From: Micropterus salmoides
Lineage: Eukaryota > Chordata > Actinopteri > Centrarchiformes > Centrarchidae
Length of the DNA: 64,000 nt
Direction of reading: 5' to 3'
Assembly: GCF_014851395.1 (NCBI RefSeq)
Contig: NW_024043372.1
Span: 18,585,665-18,649,664, forward strand
Notes under the pieces: generated by a model
Seen by the model: the letters and a program-made list of their open reading frames with translations, nothing else
What the model was told of the DNA's origin: nothing
The model's database searches: none
In this document: positions 38,001 through 49,412 of the stretch, in pieces
Numbering within the stretch: position 1 is the stretch's first letter
How the letters are laid out: every line of letters begins with the position of its first letter
Translations under genes and position numbers: made by a program

Positions 38001-38660
38001 CTATAGGAAAGGACACAATACATTGGGCTTCTTTTTTCCTGACGAGGGAAGGGGGGGCCAACCATTACATTTAAGAGTCACTCTTAAATGTAATGGTTGG
38101 AATATGTCAGCCTTTGTTTTTTTTACTTTCTCCAATACTAGCTACCTATTTGGTTATTTATGATGGAGTGAGGGTCATGCATTTTCCTCCAGTCACTCAG
38201 GGAGGCTCAAGGAAAAATATTTTGAGCTCCGGTGGATAAATATAAAACAGTCCTACCCCAGCCCCCGCCCCTATAAATAATGAACAGTCCATCCAATCTT
38301 AGACTTTGTCACTTGTCAAGACTTATTCTCATTATGTGCCGCTACCAATTCCACAGATGGCCAAGAACAAAGGACTTACACCAAAGAGGAAGAAAATTGA
38401 CCGTAATCCCAGAGTCAAGCACAGAGAGAAGTTCAGGCGGGCCAAAATCCGCAGAAAGGGCCAGGTTTGTATTCCACACATTAAAGATACCTTTTTATTT
38501 TATGAGGATGTGTTAATATGTCAAACACTTTTCCAAGATCGATACTGAAACTGTGGTTCATATGTGCCAGGTCCGGGAGGTTCGTCGGGAAGACAAGAGA
38601 TACAGTGGAGAGCTGTCTGGAATTCGTGCTGGTGTCAAGAAGAGCGTTAAACTTAAGTAA
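32072..38660 (+). CDS. utp3: UTP3/SAS10, small-subunit processome component (472 residues)
   Basis: Sixteen coding exons: 32072-32088, 32292-32379, 33793-33849, 33935-33991, 34077-34185, 34266-34334, 34438-34559, 34691-34846, 34951-35022, 35950-35990, 36078-36174, 36392-36526, 36625-36761, 36838-36901, 38357-38464, 38571-38660. Total 1419 bases, all phases consistent; the length is near the usual 470-480. Order: basic start MVRAKRGRQ; acidic tract about residues 74-109 (runs of E and D); Sas10/Utp3/C1D domain about 200-300 (LTELKDELQPLVQMVKDGK, then LKTKQQLYLNYCTNISFYLV); a second acidic stretch; and the basic Sas10 C-terminal domain 408-472 (RNPRVKHREKFRRAKIRRKG, ending VKKSVKLK). Utp3 acts in the nucleolus in early 18S rRNA processing. 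It is convergent with ppcs. Introns carry a SINE, a hAT MITE and a palindrome. Confidence 0.93.
32386..32540 (+). mobile_element. tRNA-derived SINE in utp3 intron 2
   Basis: The head has a box-B-like GGGTTCGACC preceded by an A-box-like GGTGATGGCGCA region. The tail is GTAAGTCGCTTTGGATAAAA then GCGTCAGCTAAATGAATAAA and TGTAA repeats, the standard 3' end of several fish SINEs. It begins within about 10 bases of the exon 2 donor (32380). The false ORFs across exon 2 and the SINE result from this closeness. Confidence 0.8.
33054..33422. mobile_element. hAT-type MITE with perfect 8-base target duplication
   Basis: The ends are TAGGGCTGGACAATA and, inverted, TAGGGCTGGACGATA. The flanks 33046-33053 and 33423-33430 are both GGTGCACC, an exact 8-base duplication as expected for hAT. 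The interior (TTCTTCAACTTTCACTCAGG) matches 51671-52134 in inverted orientation. No ORF. It lies in utp3 intron 2. Confidence 0.9.
38058..38100. repeat. Near-perfect palindrome, two 21-base arms around one base
   Basis: CCAACCATTACATTTAAGAG plus one base is followed by a single C and then its exact reverse complement. A G7 run sits directly before it. It lies in the last-but-one utp3 intron, about 260 bases before exon 15. Confidence 0.95.
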
Positions 38661-38847
38661 CCAAGAGAGAATCCAAAATATGCTGCCAGGTGTAGGATTG
38701 AAAAATAAGACTAATGGACTGTACTTAGAAATGTTTATTATAGGTGACCTGTGTAGGAAAGCACATCACTGAAGTAATCAACTGTCAGTCACTATTGTAG
38801 AAACGACATGAAAATGTTTTTCTGTTCTAGATTCATTGTGCAATGTG

Positions 38848-38853
38848 AATAAA
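38848..38853 (+). terminator. utp3: Poly(A) signal of utp3
   Basis: AATAAA about 190 bases past the utp3 stop. It lies about 270 bases before the ppcs stop codon on the other strand, so the two 3' UTRs are close or overlapping. Confidence 0.6.
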
Positions 38854-39123
38854 CATTTTCAATAACATATTGTCCCTGTACAGAGACCGCACTATAAGCA
38901 TAGAGGCCTGTTTTTAGAGCATGTTAAAAGGGCAAGGGATGGATATGATGTGTTCATAGTTACAGTTATTACCAACGTTATGCAACCAAACAACATACTG
39001 AATATACAGTAACTTTTCAGGAGAAGAGGCAAGTAGGAATTTAAGCCAAGCTCAGGATCAGGTAAGAGCACAGACAATGACTTACATGCCATTGGCTCAG
39101 ACATGCAGTGACGATGATTACAG

Positions 39124-40800
39124 TCAACCTCCTTGCTGAGTTATGAACTTGTTGTGTGCGGATGTCAGGTTGCTCACTATCCTCTCTTCAATCTCCACCT
39201 CATTCTTCTCATCCTCCTCTGTGAGGATCAGCTCAACCTGAGTCTGAGGGGTCACCACCACCACATATCCCCGTCTAGAGTCCAGTACGTTGGCCACAAC
39301 AGCCTGGTGCCTGTAGGTGTCCAGAGCCCGGCGAGCCCTGTCCAGCAGGATGGCTGCATCTGTCTCCAGCTTAAAAGATATGACAAATGCCTGAGGTGCC
39401 CAGTCCTTCACCAGGGGGGACAGTATCTTTGGGACCATGTTCATGCTGAGCTGAAGGGGAGAAAAAGTATGTTGTCATTAGTAACAAGACCAAGGGTCTA
39501 CAGTCTGCTCTTTGAGGCTTTAACTAAGCAGTGAGGTGCTTGCAGCTAAATACTAACGCTAGCATGCAAACATTCTGCTGATATTAAGCTGGTATGCTTA
39601 TTTTTTTCACCATCTCAGTTTAGAGCATTAGCATGCAGACATGAGCGGATTAGCACACATTATAGCTGAGGCTAATGGGAATGTAATTAGTACAGGTAGA
39701 CAGTCCTAAACAAAAGTGTTGGACATAAACGCACTTGATCACGGTGGTAGTTGTTGGGTCTACCTGCTGTATACGAGAAGGGCAATAAGATGACATCTTA
39801 CGAATTGGCAATATCAAAATAACATTGAATAAAAAATGGTGCAACATTAAAAGTTTAAGGGATCACCATAGTGATCAAAATTTGTGAGGAGGGCATGATT
39901 ATGTGTACCAATCCACCGGTAGTTAAGATATTTAACTAAAAAACATGTCTACCTTGTGATGCAAGAGGAAAGGTTAGAGGATCATCAGTGTAACTGGGAA
40001 TCATCCCCTGGGTACAATAAATGTCTACAAGATTTCATGACAATCCATCCTGTAGTTGTTGACACATTTCATACTCACTTGAAGAGGTCCATTGGAAGAC
40101 TGGATTTTGTGTTCAGGCATCTCAGATGCTGGGATATAGAAATCAGACACAGCTGCAGCCAAGTAAAACATGGCCTTGGATCCTAAGTGCAGAACAAACA
40201 TTTGGGGACAAGTTATGAACGATAAGAGCCACAACTTCAACTTGTAAACTGGTGTTAGTCTGTACCTATTGTGCTGAGTGCCTGTGCTGCTGCTTTGAGT
40301 AGATGCAGATACTCTGACAGAGTGCTGAACTCAATGGGCAGAAGAAGTCTGCCTTCTTTCACTTCCTGGTATCGCTTCAGCACTTTCGCTATGTTCGGAA
40401 GCACCTGCTGGTTAACCACCACTTCACCGGTGTTACCGGATGCTCCCTCTCCACCTCTGAACTTCAGGGCGTCCAGCATGTTAATGGTTGAGAACATACG
40501 TGTGTAGGGGTAGAGCGAGCGATGCCTGTGCAGGAAGATGACAGCGTAGCCTGAGTCTATGAAATACTCTGCTGAAGAGGCCCCTCGTCTGCCGCTGCTG
40601 AAGTTATCGAGGAAGCGAACTGTGCGGGACTCCAGGGGAACTTTGGTGCCTCCTGATGTGATGAGAACCACCATGCGACCTGCTACCGCATGGTGCCTGG
40701 CAAAAGCAGCCATCTTCTCTTTCACCTCTTCGGCATGGGAGGGAACAGCGAATTCTTCAGCTAACTTCCCATCAATGGAAGATATTCTGGGTTCAGCCAT
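39124..40800 (-). CDS. ppcs: Phosphopantothenoylcysteine synthetase (PPCS, 321 residues)
   Basis: Three coding exons on the minus strand: 40800-40266, 40182-40079 and 39450-39124. Together 966 bases, with GT/AG borders. PPCS joins 4'-phosphopantothenate to cysteine with ATP, the second step of coenzyme A synthesis, in the cytosol. Visible signatures are the nucleotide-binding LITSGGTKVPLESRTVRFLD followed by NFSSGRRGASSAEYF, then AMFYLAAAVSDFYIP (about 182-196) with SEMPEHKIQSS, and KILSPLVKDWAP with VISFKLETD near the C-terminus. These are hallmarks of the eukaryotic enzyme (human about 311 residues). The start ATG follows an acceptor, CATCAG, near 40804, so a non-coding first exon lies upstream. 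It is tail to tail with utp3. Confidence 0.95.
39530..40075 (-). mobile_element. Second copy of the GCATGGCTGTAGACTCT-family repeat, inverted
   Basis: Contains ACGCTAGCATGCAAACATTC, GCATTAGCATGCAGACATG, GGGATCACCATAGTGATCA and ATTTCATGACAATCCATCC, which correspond to the inverse of the 26690-27270 family. It fills most of the ppcs intron between the exons at 39450 and 40079, ending next to the splice donor. Confidence 0.5.
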
Positions 40801-40859
40801 CACCTGATGAGAGAGAGAGGAATGAGGATTTGTCAGTGATGTTGACAAGTCAGAATATG

Positions 40860-41250
40860 AGACCTGTGTTTAAAGGGGAACTCCAGAGATTTTGTATATG
40901 AACATGAACAGTTCAGGATGCAGGTTAAACTACAGTATTTGTATAGTACTTGTGGGTCTGGGGGGAGCTTTCCAAAGTTTGGGATTATCACCTCTGATGG
41001 TGTAAAGAGGAATATACAGCTGCAGCCAAGTAAAAGGTGACATTGAGTCCTGAATGCAAAAACATGAAGGCATTTACCAGGAAAAAAGTGTCTAATAGAT
41101 GAATATTGGGTCGTATTATGGGAAGTGTGGGACCAAGCTGTTTTGGTCGCGGGGGAAGTGTTTCCAATATTTTTTTTTTCACCCACTGTATATTGGTGGC
41201 GATACACTTAATATTGGAAACACAGTGGCATTCAGGAGCAACAACAAGAC
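40860..41250. other. ppcs leader intron with repeat-like sequence
   Basis: AAAGGGGAACTCCAGAGATT at 40872 resembles the start of a fish interspersed repeat. TGTTTCCAATATT at 41159 recurs inverted as AATATTGGAAACA at 41211, a small stem. There is no coding exon apart from the exon-3 relic noted at 41000-41050. Confidence 0.35.
41000..41050 (-). pseudogene. Decayed partial copy of ppcs exon 3
   Basis: Bases 41016-41035 are identical to 40149-40168 inside exon 3 (encoding YLAAAV). About 28 further bases align with mostly transition differences and include an acceptor, CATTCAG|G, at the matching place. The minus-strand reading gives TFYLAAAV and then diverges, ending at a possible GT donor. It is too short and diverged to be a working exon. 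Confidence 0.5.
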
Positions 41251-41789
41251 AAACTACAACCTCCAAATTGGCCATAAAGTTGAATAAGCACCTCTCTAAA
41301 ACAGTTTGAATACTAACTGAACTTTGTGAACATAGACCTTCAAATCACAGTATGTTACTGGACTTCACATGCTCTTACTAATCGTTACAGTAGTGTTATA
41401 TTAATACAGGCTACCTTAATATAAACCTAAGCCTCACAGTATGCATGAACCTACAGTGAGTGAACCTTGACCTTAACATTTTGCTTAAAGGATTCGCTAC
41501 AGGAAACAGTCTTTAGGTTGTTTTGTCAAGGAAGAAGTAAGGTGGACATTTTCTGTTTTTTTTGTTTTGTTTTTTACAATTTTTTACATTACAATTTACC
41601 TGCAAATGTTCAGTAATGACAGGTGAGGAAAAACCTTTACATACACACTCTGCAAATAAAAAGCGCACTGCGTAACGCTACCTGTTATTTGACAATAATT
41701 TGCCGCCGTGACAAATTCGTAAATGAAACAAAAGCGACGCTTATTTTTAAGACAAAACTGCAAAACCGTCCTGTTTTAGCTTCCGAGGT

Positions 41790-41910
41790 TGTTCTCTGTC
41801 AGAAGGAGCTTCTCAGCAACTTCTGCACTTCCTGAAATCTTTCTGTGGTCTTTATAAAAGCACAAGAAACCCGTCAGCGCCGCGGTGGCCTCAAACGGTA
41901 CTGCAGTCAC
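41790..41910 (-). promoter_or_regulatory. Probable ppcs promoter / first non-coding exon
   Basis: A local CpG-bearing patch (GTCAGCGCCGCGGTGGCC, 41873-41890) lies about 1.1 kb upstream of the ppcs coding start, whose exon needs an upstream leader. No TATA box was assigned. Weak evidence. Confidence 0.3.
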
Positions 41911-42299
41911 CAGGTGGCATAATGTTGATGAAGTAGTGCGTCAATTACTTTCTCACTTTCATATGAGGTGTCACACCTTATGAACATAAGCATCATCAGT
42001 GGCGCAGGACGGGAGGGGAAAATCTGTCTTAAAGGGGATCTTTTCGACCGGACTGTCCCACTGACTCAGCAAGTTTCATCACTCAGGGACACTTTGAAGT
42101 GTTTGAGGCTGATGTGGGGTGTACGGCGCTCGTCGGTTCTTCTCTTTGGTCCCCTCTGACGCCTTCTATTTTTCTGAGTAGTTGGACTCGGCATTAACTT
42201 GGCATTGTATAAACTGAAAGCTTACTTTCTCAAAAATGCTGGTTGCATCTGGGTGCGCGAGGCTCCACTGGACATCTAATTTCTGGTGAGTTTCAGCTG

Positions 42300-44950
42300 T
42301 TAAGTTAAATTTATATCTGAAATTGCAGGTTCAAAAAATACCCAAATGTCGTACGGAACTTAATAATTTAAGTTATAATAAATAGGCTAGGACTCAAAAC
42401 CCCATAGGTACAAGCTAGGAAATAACCAAGTGAGTAGGCTATAGGTCTGTGTTATCATTACCATACACTTGTTTAATACAAAATAATTATTTTTGGTCGT
42501 CACAATTCCAGGTTATAATGAAACATTCACCTCAAATTTGACATCTTGGCCTATTATTTTTTTAATTTAATATATTTGTTTTTTAAAGTCGGATATGACT
42601 TAGTAACTTGATATGACCTAAAAGAAATTACAACCTGCAGAGGAAAAATATGAATGTTACTTTGCGGAAGTGTAAAGTTTTGGAGAGAAATTACGGTCCG
42701 GTTTGAAACACATATAAAGAGGGTTATTGGAAATTCCGTGCATTAAATAACTAGGTAATAGTAATAACTAATGAGCGACTGATTTTCTGAACCTTTTTAC
42801 CTTTTAGTGTCTCAGATAATCAGCGTTAGTGATGTCTGCGTTTCAGTCTAAAGCGTCCCCTTGAACAGAAGGGCAGGGCCAGTCATTATAGCTGTAAATG
42901 TTCTGATTTAAAATGATTTATCATTTTACTGCTCATCTTCATGGTTTAATAACAGCAGTCCCCGTGATCAACCCACATGAGGCGCTGTTGCCTTTCTAAA
43001 CAGACGACCACACTTCAGCATGCTTTCTTTGATACATGTTCAATTGTGTAGATTGACCTGATTAGTTTCCGCACATTTTAGTGATATTTGTGTTCATTTT
43101 TACAGAGACACCACCAGTTAAATGGACTGAAAGTGTTTATATTTGGAAAAAAAATGCACAAATCTAAAAATTATGAAAAGTCAATAGGTTACAATACAAA
43201 ACAGCTACACTCAGATTATAGAATTTCATATAGAAAAAATAACATATAGATAATAATAGAAATAGAATATGTCACTTATGATGAACTTTAAAATTATAAA
43301 AGCACAGTGCTGTGCACTGAGTTGTGTTGGTTTTGTGTAGGCCCATTGTTTTCCACTATGCTAATGGTGACATTTTTCTGATTGCCTATGGCCATAGACA
43401 CACAGAAGCTTTAGATCTTTGAGTGACCTACAGTTATTAGTAAAACCATAAAATAACCTTGTAAACCTCAACAATAACATGTTGGCATAAGAACTCATAA
43501 AAACCCTTATAATAGCCTTTTTCTTTCTATATCATATTTGATAGTAATAATAAAACATGATATAACTATAACTCATAAACATGTAGCTATATTCGGGAGG
43601 TAAGTAGAAAATCAAAAGACAAGGCAAGGTAAACTCACTCTACTAGTACCAAGGCGGTAGATACCATTCAGGACACTGAGGTCATGTCCTTGGTAAAAAC
43701 AGTTATGTGAATTTGGAGGTTTATTAATTAACCCTGAGGTTCATACTTTACAATGGTGAGTTAGACATAGTTGGATTTTAGAGGGGGATGCAAAAAAATT
43801 TTTTAAAACGCACTATATATTAAATTGGACTATTTTTAAGTCAAGAAAAACAATTATTAATGAATGAGTTCACAATTTCACCACTATAATTTTGCAGCAA
43901 CATTTAGGCCATAGGGAACTCTGTGATATACTGCACTGAAGGTGAATTAATAAATTATTAATGTTATTTGTTGAAAACTGTTAAAAAATGTTAGCAATTT
44001 TTTCAACTGTGGTCTGCAACTAGAATTGTACAATAATCTCTTATGTAGTAGCCTATGTATTGTGTCTCTATAGGAGTCAAAATCAGCTCTAGTTATACGT
44101 TAACAGAATATAAAATTAAACTAGGGGCTCCTAGCTAAACTGCAGGCCTATATGCTGTCCATGCCCACCTTTTCTATAAATTATTTTATTTCTCTGAAAC
44201 ATGGGCTACTTTCAAAAGGCACATATTTTAATCATGGACTAGACTCTTGGATATGTTTTCATCAGCTTCTGTATTCTTTAGGTTTTTTCTTGTTGGTGCC
44301 ACTTTAGAATAAGAAACTTAAGAATAAGTTTGTTACTCATGGCTTAATAGCCTAACTCTTTAATGCTAGATGAGGTCATCCATTAATAAGAATAAGTTTT
44401 AGGTTGCCAAGTTAAAAAACAAAATCGTCTATGTATGTATTTATGTGGCCTATTGCCAGTGGGAATGTGCAGCCAAGTCTTATTTTATTTATCCTCTAAT
44501 GGAGGACTTTCATTTCTGGACAGAGTGTAGCATACCTATAACAGCAGACTTACAGGCTTAGAAAATGTGAAACCCACAAGCATTTATTAATAGATTAATG
44601 TCATCATCAGATCATCATGCATAATTGCAATACTTCTAAATAGAAAGGAAACACACCAGTAAAAGGGATTTTTATTACAACCTGGCAACCCAAAAAGTTA
44701 CAGGCTACTTATTAACGGTTTGTAAGGAATCTATTAAGCATGTGTAAATTATTTATGACCCTTTAATAAAGTCATTAATTAGACGTTACAAACCCTATAT
44801 AAAAGGTGACCTATCAGACGGTGGTGCCCAGTTGGACTATCTATATACTTTTTTCTGCTTTTATTCCGTGATCCTGGTCCTATGTGTTATTACTTGTGTC
44901 TTTATAAAGCCATGTCTAGAAGGCGCTTTGGTTGAATAACGCTGATTTGT
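42300..44950. other. Intergenic stretch, no gene seen
   Basis: AT-rich, without convincing exons or long ORFs on either strand, between ppcs (minus) and the GC-rich first exon at 45 kb (plus). I recognised no repeat with certainty. Confidence 0.5.
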
Positions 44951-44979
44951 TGATTAACTGATTGACAGGAAAGTTCACG

Positions 44980-45413
44980 TGTGGGTGCACCCGCTGTTGC
45001 TTTCAATGCGGGCTTGTGCCTTTGACCGCGCGCTAGTTTCTGTGGCGGCAGGTTGGTGGTGAGAAGGAGGGGAAAAAAAACCCTGCGTGTGCGTCGTCGT
45101 ATGTGAAAGTAGTTCCGGGCACTTAACCCAAACTGGGGGGAGAGTCCCGGATGTTGGCTCGGCCGCCGAGAGAAAGGCGAACAGGAGAAGGCGGAGAGAA
45201 GCTGAGGAGGAACGCCACGGCACCGCGGGCACACCGGCGAAGCTACGACAACGGCGGCTCTTTGCACAGGACGATAACGTCAAGAGCACGGGACACCCCC
45301 GGGGAGCCCCTGCTAGCTGAAGAAGAGGAGGTGGAAGGAAGGGGAGGGGGCAGTTACTCTGAAACTACCGTCAGGATTACAGAGAGCCACCGTCACAGCA
45401 GCTTTCACCCAGA
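44980..45413 (+). promoter_or_regulatory. CpG-rich promoter and first exon of an unidentified plus-strand gene
   Basis: From 44980 the sequence is abruptly GC- and CpG-rich (GACCGCGCGCTAG, GGCTCGGCCGCCGAGAG, GCACCGCGGGC). It ends at a good donor, CACCCAGA|GTAAGTGAG (45413). The exon is open in several frames; one, from 45151, would give an R/E-rich 88-residue start, but no frame has a recognisable motif, so I take it as mostly 5' UTR. The next 18.6 kb has no coding exon, consistent with a large first intron. By human synteny around PPCS, foxj3 or hivep3 are candidates. That is a guess. Confidence 0.5.
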
Positions 45414-48400
45414 GTAAGTGAGCTACACGGGCATGGAAGTTGAACTAAGGCCCACGAAATGGACGACTTTCACGGGGAAGTGTGCTGCACTGAAGTTCTG
45501 GGGATTGAGCCCGGTGAACAGGCCCTGACACACAGCTTTTCGCATGCGGTGGCGGGTTCTGCGGGGACACCTTTTTTTCCTCTCTGAGAGCCAGGCTGTT
45601 TCCCTGTGGTCAGTGTTAGAAACACCCCGGCCGTTTTGTAGTAACTCTCCAAGTTGACAGCTCCTGCGTTAGCCTGCTAGCACCGCCGTGCAACCGGTGA
45701 CAACTGACAGGGCAACTTTGACAGCTAGCTAGCCAGTTTTGGTAGCCAGCTAACTTTAGCAGAGCGCTGTCGTTGCTTTCTCCAGGGCCAGGACGAGGGG
45801 TGTGTGTGCTTTCCTTGCATTAGGTGGATATAAATGACCTATCCCAGCTATCGTTAGCTAGCGGTTTAGTATGTGAGACGTGGTAAGTCCAGCAAGAAGT
45901 GCGTCTGTATATATGAACCAAGTGTCATTTAGCCTTCCTGCGTGCTCTGGTGTATTTGACTCACAGCTGTTGCGGTGTGTTTTCTTGTCTGTCAGTCGTC
46001 TGTTTCTCATGCGGCTTAAATTCCTCTAGAAAATAATTATCCTCGGGTGTAAAACTAGTCGACCTGTATGAAAAGGCGCAGTGACTGGACAATCAACAAG
46101 TGCAAAGCATGTTTCAGGTATATTTTGTGCTACTGAATTTGATCTCGGGGCTGTGTCTAGCCTCTGGTAGTGGTATACCCTTGTGGATTGCCCTGAGATG
46201 GCCCAGACGGTGTTGCAAGACGTTTCTCAGAGCATGCGTCTCTTTGCTTTGATGTTTGACCAGTTGCTTTGTGTGATCGCACAGGACAGACACTGATTTA
46301 GTTAATGCTACGACTTTAAACTAAACAGCTGTGGCATTTGCGTGCAGCTGTATACAAAACAGTGCCCTTGCTTTATCCTGACGGCCTTTATTAGAGGATG
46401 GATGGCTGAACTCTTAATTTGCCCCTGCTGTCAACTTGTGCAGGTTTTGTCAATGATGTCATGTTGTTACTTTTATGACTGGGGTGCAAATGAGATCATG
46501 GTCCTTTACCCTTATGCTTGAGTTTATTCTGCCATAAAGCTAGCATAAGAGGTTAAATTCATGACTAAAACAAAACATTATAAATTCCCCCCCGAACATC
46601 CCAACCCTACCAGACTTTCTGCTTCAACTAACAAAATGCCGATAGCATTAGTCAGCACCCACAATAAAAGGTCAGACCTGGTTTGCTTCTTAATCACCCA
46701 TCCTTTAAATAGCAGGAGTACAGAGCTGTCTGGATCAAGGCTATGGTGCATGCAGCTTTAGAAGACACAGTGTTTAAGTTTTGATGTTGCCCCATCCAGG
46801 TAAGATAAGCCAGAGTAGTTTTGTTTCTTACAGTTTCTAGAAAAGAGTTTGTCACACTTGTCTTATTCTGTGAATAGTCCGGCTGCTGTACTTTCTGTCG
46901 CTCTCTGAGTTTTTCAACAAACTATACCAAAGAGGCTCCATGTGCAGTTCATGTTAATTGGTGTGTTGTTGCAGTGCCCCCTGCCCTAAGACATCTTAAC
47001 TCCTTTTAGAGAAATGCTTTGATCCTTAATGCCATTCATAAAATTCAGTGTTCTTTTCACAAGCAGTCATTTATGTCAATTGAAACAACTCTGTTAAATA
47101 CACCAGTGTAATAATTGGCATAGGCAGCGGAAGTGACATGTTGCTGTTGTTTGCTGGCTGTGCTGTTAAAGAATAGACTTAAGAGCACAGCCGACAGATT
47201 GCGTGCAGAAATATGAATCACAACACACACATTGTAAAAGTTGTTCCTTAGATCACTTTGTTTTTTTTGTTTATAAGCAATGTGGTTATTCAGTTATGTT
47301 GTGCATGCTCAGACTTAAAGGATCCTGTTTATGCTTGTTTTTGGTGATAGGATGCCTCTTATTTGCTATTTTACCTCAAATCACAAATGAGTGACTTTTT
47401 ATTGATCCTTTAAAAAAAAAAAAAAAAAAAACAACCTTGAGGTTTTGATGAATGGACTGAATAGTTGCGACGAAAGTAATGAGAAGATTACACAGTTGTT
47501 TATTCTCATAGTAACCATTTAAAAGTGTGAATGGGAGAATGTGATACAGCTTCTCTTTAATGGCGGTTTCAGCCTGCACTGGTCTATTGCTTAATGGTTT
47601 AAAAACATGACACCTACTTCTCCAAGGTCTTCCTGTGTTGTGTGTGGGTGGGTGTGTGTGTGTGGCGCCAGCAGCACATTTATGTATAATCACTGAAGAA
47701 AAGTGACATCATATATAAGAGACAGGGAATATAGAATAACTACGTGTAAACAGATGTTGACATTCATCGTTGTGTCACAGGTAATGTTCATCTTGGGAGT
47801 GATGGTGTATAATTGAATAGACAAAAGAGAATAATGACATGACATGATGATTTGGATTCATGTCAAAGGTCAGTATAGTCGAGTGAATTTGGAACAGGTT
47901 TCTACTTTTTGAGTACAAGCTCCTCATTTGTTATTCAGGATGTGGCTCCGTGCCTGGCCCTCACTGAGAGGCTTTTTAATTTCTCCCCTTGTTGAAGTGA
48001 TTATTCAAATGACCATCCGTGAGATGCAGTTATCAGACTCCTGGTGGTGGTTGAGCCTGTGGCAACTTGAATGCCCATCACAGCCCCTCTCCCACCCTAC
48101 TCTGTGCAGTTGGACAGCACCCAAAAGGTAGCCTACCCTATGTAGCAACCCCTATTAGACTGCCACATCTTACCCCTCAGGCTGAAAACCTATTGTGTTA
48201 TGCGATTGGCACATGGCATTTTATTCATGAGGACGGCGGTTGGCATGTTGTAGTGGTGATGCCATTGGTCAGAGGCCTCCGTTTAGTATTTTTATGACTT
48301 AAAAAAAGGTGAAAAAGTGGGCTTGTTTCAGTTCCTTTCTGCGCTGAAATGTGTAGTTATTTTAAGTTGGAGTTTCTTTCTCTTCACTTCATCTTGTCCT

Positions 48401-49412
48401 TCAGTGTGTTTTTCACCTTGGATTTGGCAAAAAAAAAAATCTTCCTTTTCTTTCCAACAGCTGTTTACTCTGCATGGAGGCTGGGCTGTCCTCTAAATGC
48501 GGCTCAGGCCAAATGACTGAGCATTTTTCGTTTAGAAATTTCTCCCCGTACTCTGCTTACAGCCGGTGAGAAGTTTTGCTCCTATGGAAGCTGTGGTGGT
48601 GAGATGGGACTGGCTCAGTCTTCATTAGCAACGCTGTGCATCACTAGAATGCAGATGAGCTATGAAGCCATTCATCTGCTGGAAATGCCTCCCTGATTCC
48701 AATTTGAATCTTGTTTGCAGTCACATTGTGTGAGCCCACTTCTCCATGTTAAAGAAGTCTCTTTATGTGAGAGATCAGAGGGGGATAATTGCACTTAAGT
48801 GAACCTCATTTAGTGCTGGCCAGAGCAATTACTGTAACTGCAGTTCTAGGCATTTTTTGGAGGCCTTGAGCAGCTGTCATTGAGTCTCTGTAGCTGAGAT
48901 ATCAAGCGCTGAATAGAATGACATTGGTTATAGCACCATGGGAATGACAGGTCCTTGGATGGATTTTAATTAGTTTATGCAGGTTTTTGCTCAGCTCTTC
49001 TTTTTTTTTTTTCCCCATCCGAAGAAAAGCATAATTAAAAATGACAATTAGAAACGCATTATTTTAGTAATGATTGAAAATAAATTATTCTCAAGGTGTT
49101 GTAAGGTGAAAAAAGCCAGCACTCTTTCTTCAGGCAACCCTCCCCCCGAGCTTGAGGGAGATGTTTTATCATTAATGTTATTCGGGAGCCAAATTTTGAG
49201 TTTTGCTCAGCTGGGTGCTTTAATCTATTTTTGCTGTAAATTAATGAATTTTTAAAGAGCCCCTCGCTGGATACGGGTGGATGTGGGAATGCAGCACTGG
49301 TTCAGTTTTCAAACGAGCCTCTACTCCACCGTCACCCCCACCCCTTTACCACCCGCCCTCTTCACGGGATGGAGAGAGCGAATTTACTGAAGCACTACAC
49401 TTTCATTTTTTA
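45414..49412. other. Presumed first intron, left part
   Basis: No coding exon was found. It includes a poly(A) run at 47411-47431. From about 48480 the base composition becomes balanced and the sequence looks non-repetitive. Confidence 0.4.
48480..48960. promoter_or_regulatory. Candidate conserved non-coding element
   Basis: About 480 bases without repeats or ORFs and with balanced, high-complexity composition, next to TAATTGCACTTAAGTG- and CATTAGCAACG-type motifs. In vertebrates, large first introns often hold enhancers of this sort. The call rests on composition and context only; no alignment was available. Confidence 0.25.

Noticed and set aside
45151..45417. 88-codon ORF in the GC-rich first exon
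   Set aside because: Overlapping ORFs in two other frames are equally long, composition is biased and no motif is visible. More likely 5' UTR.
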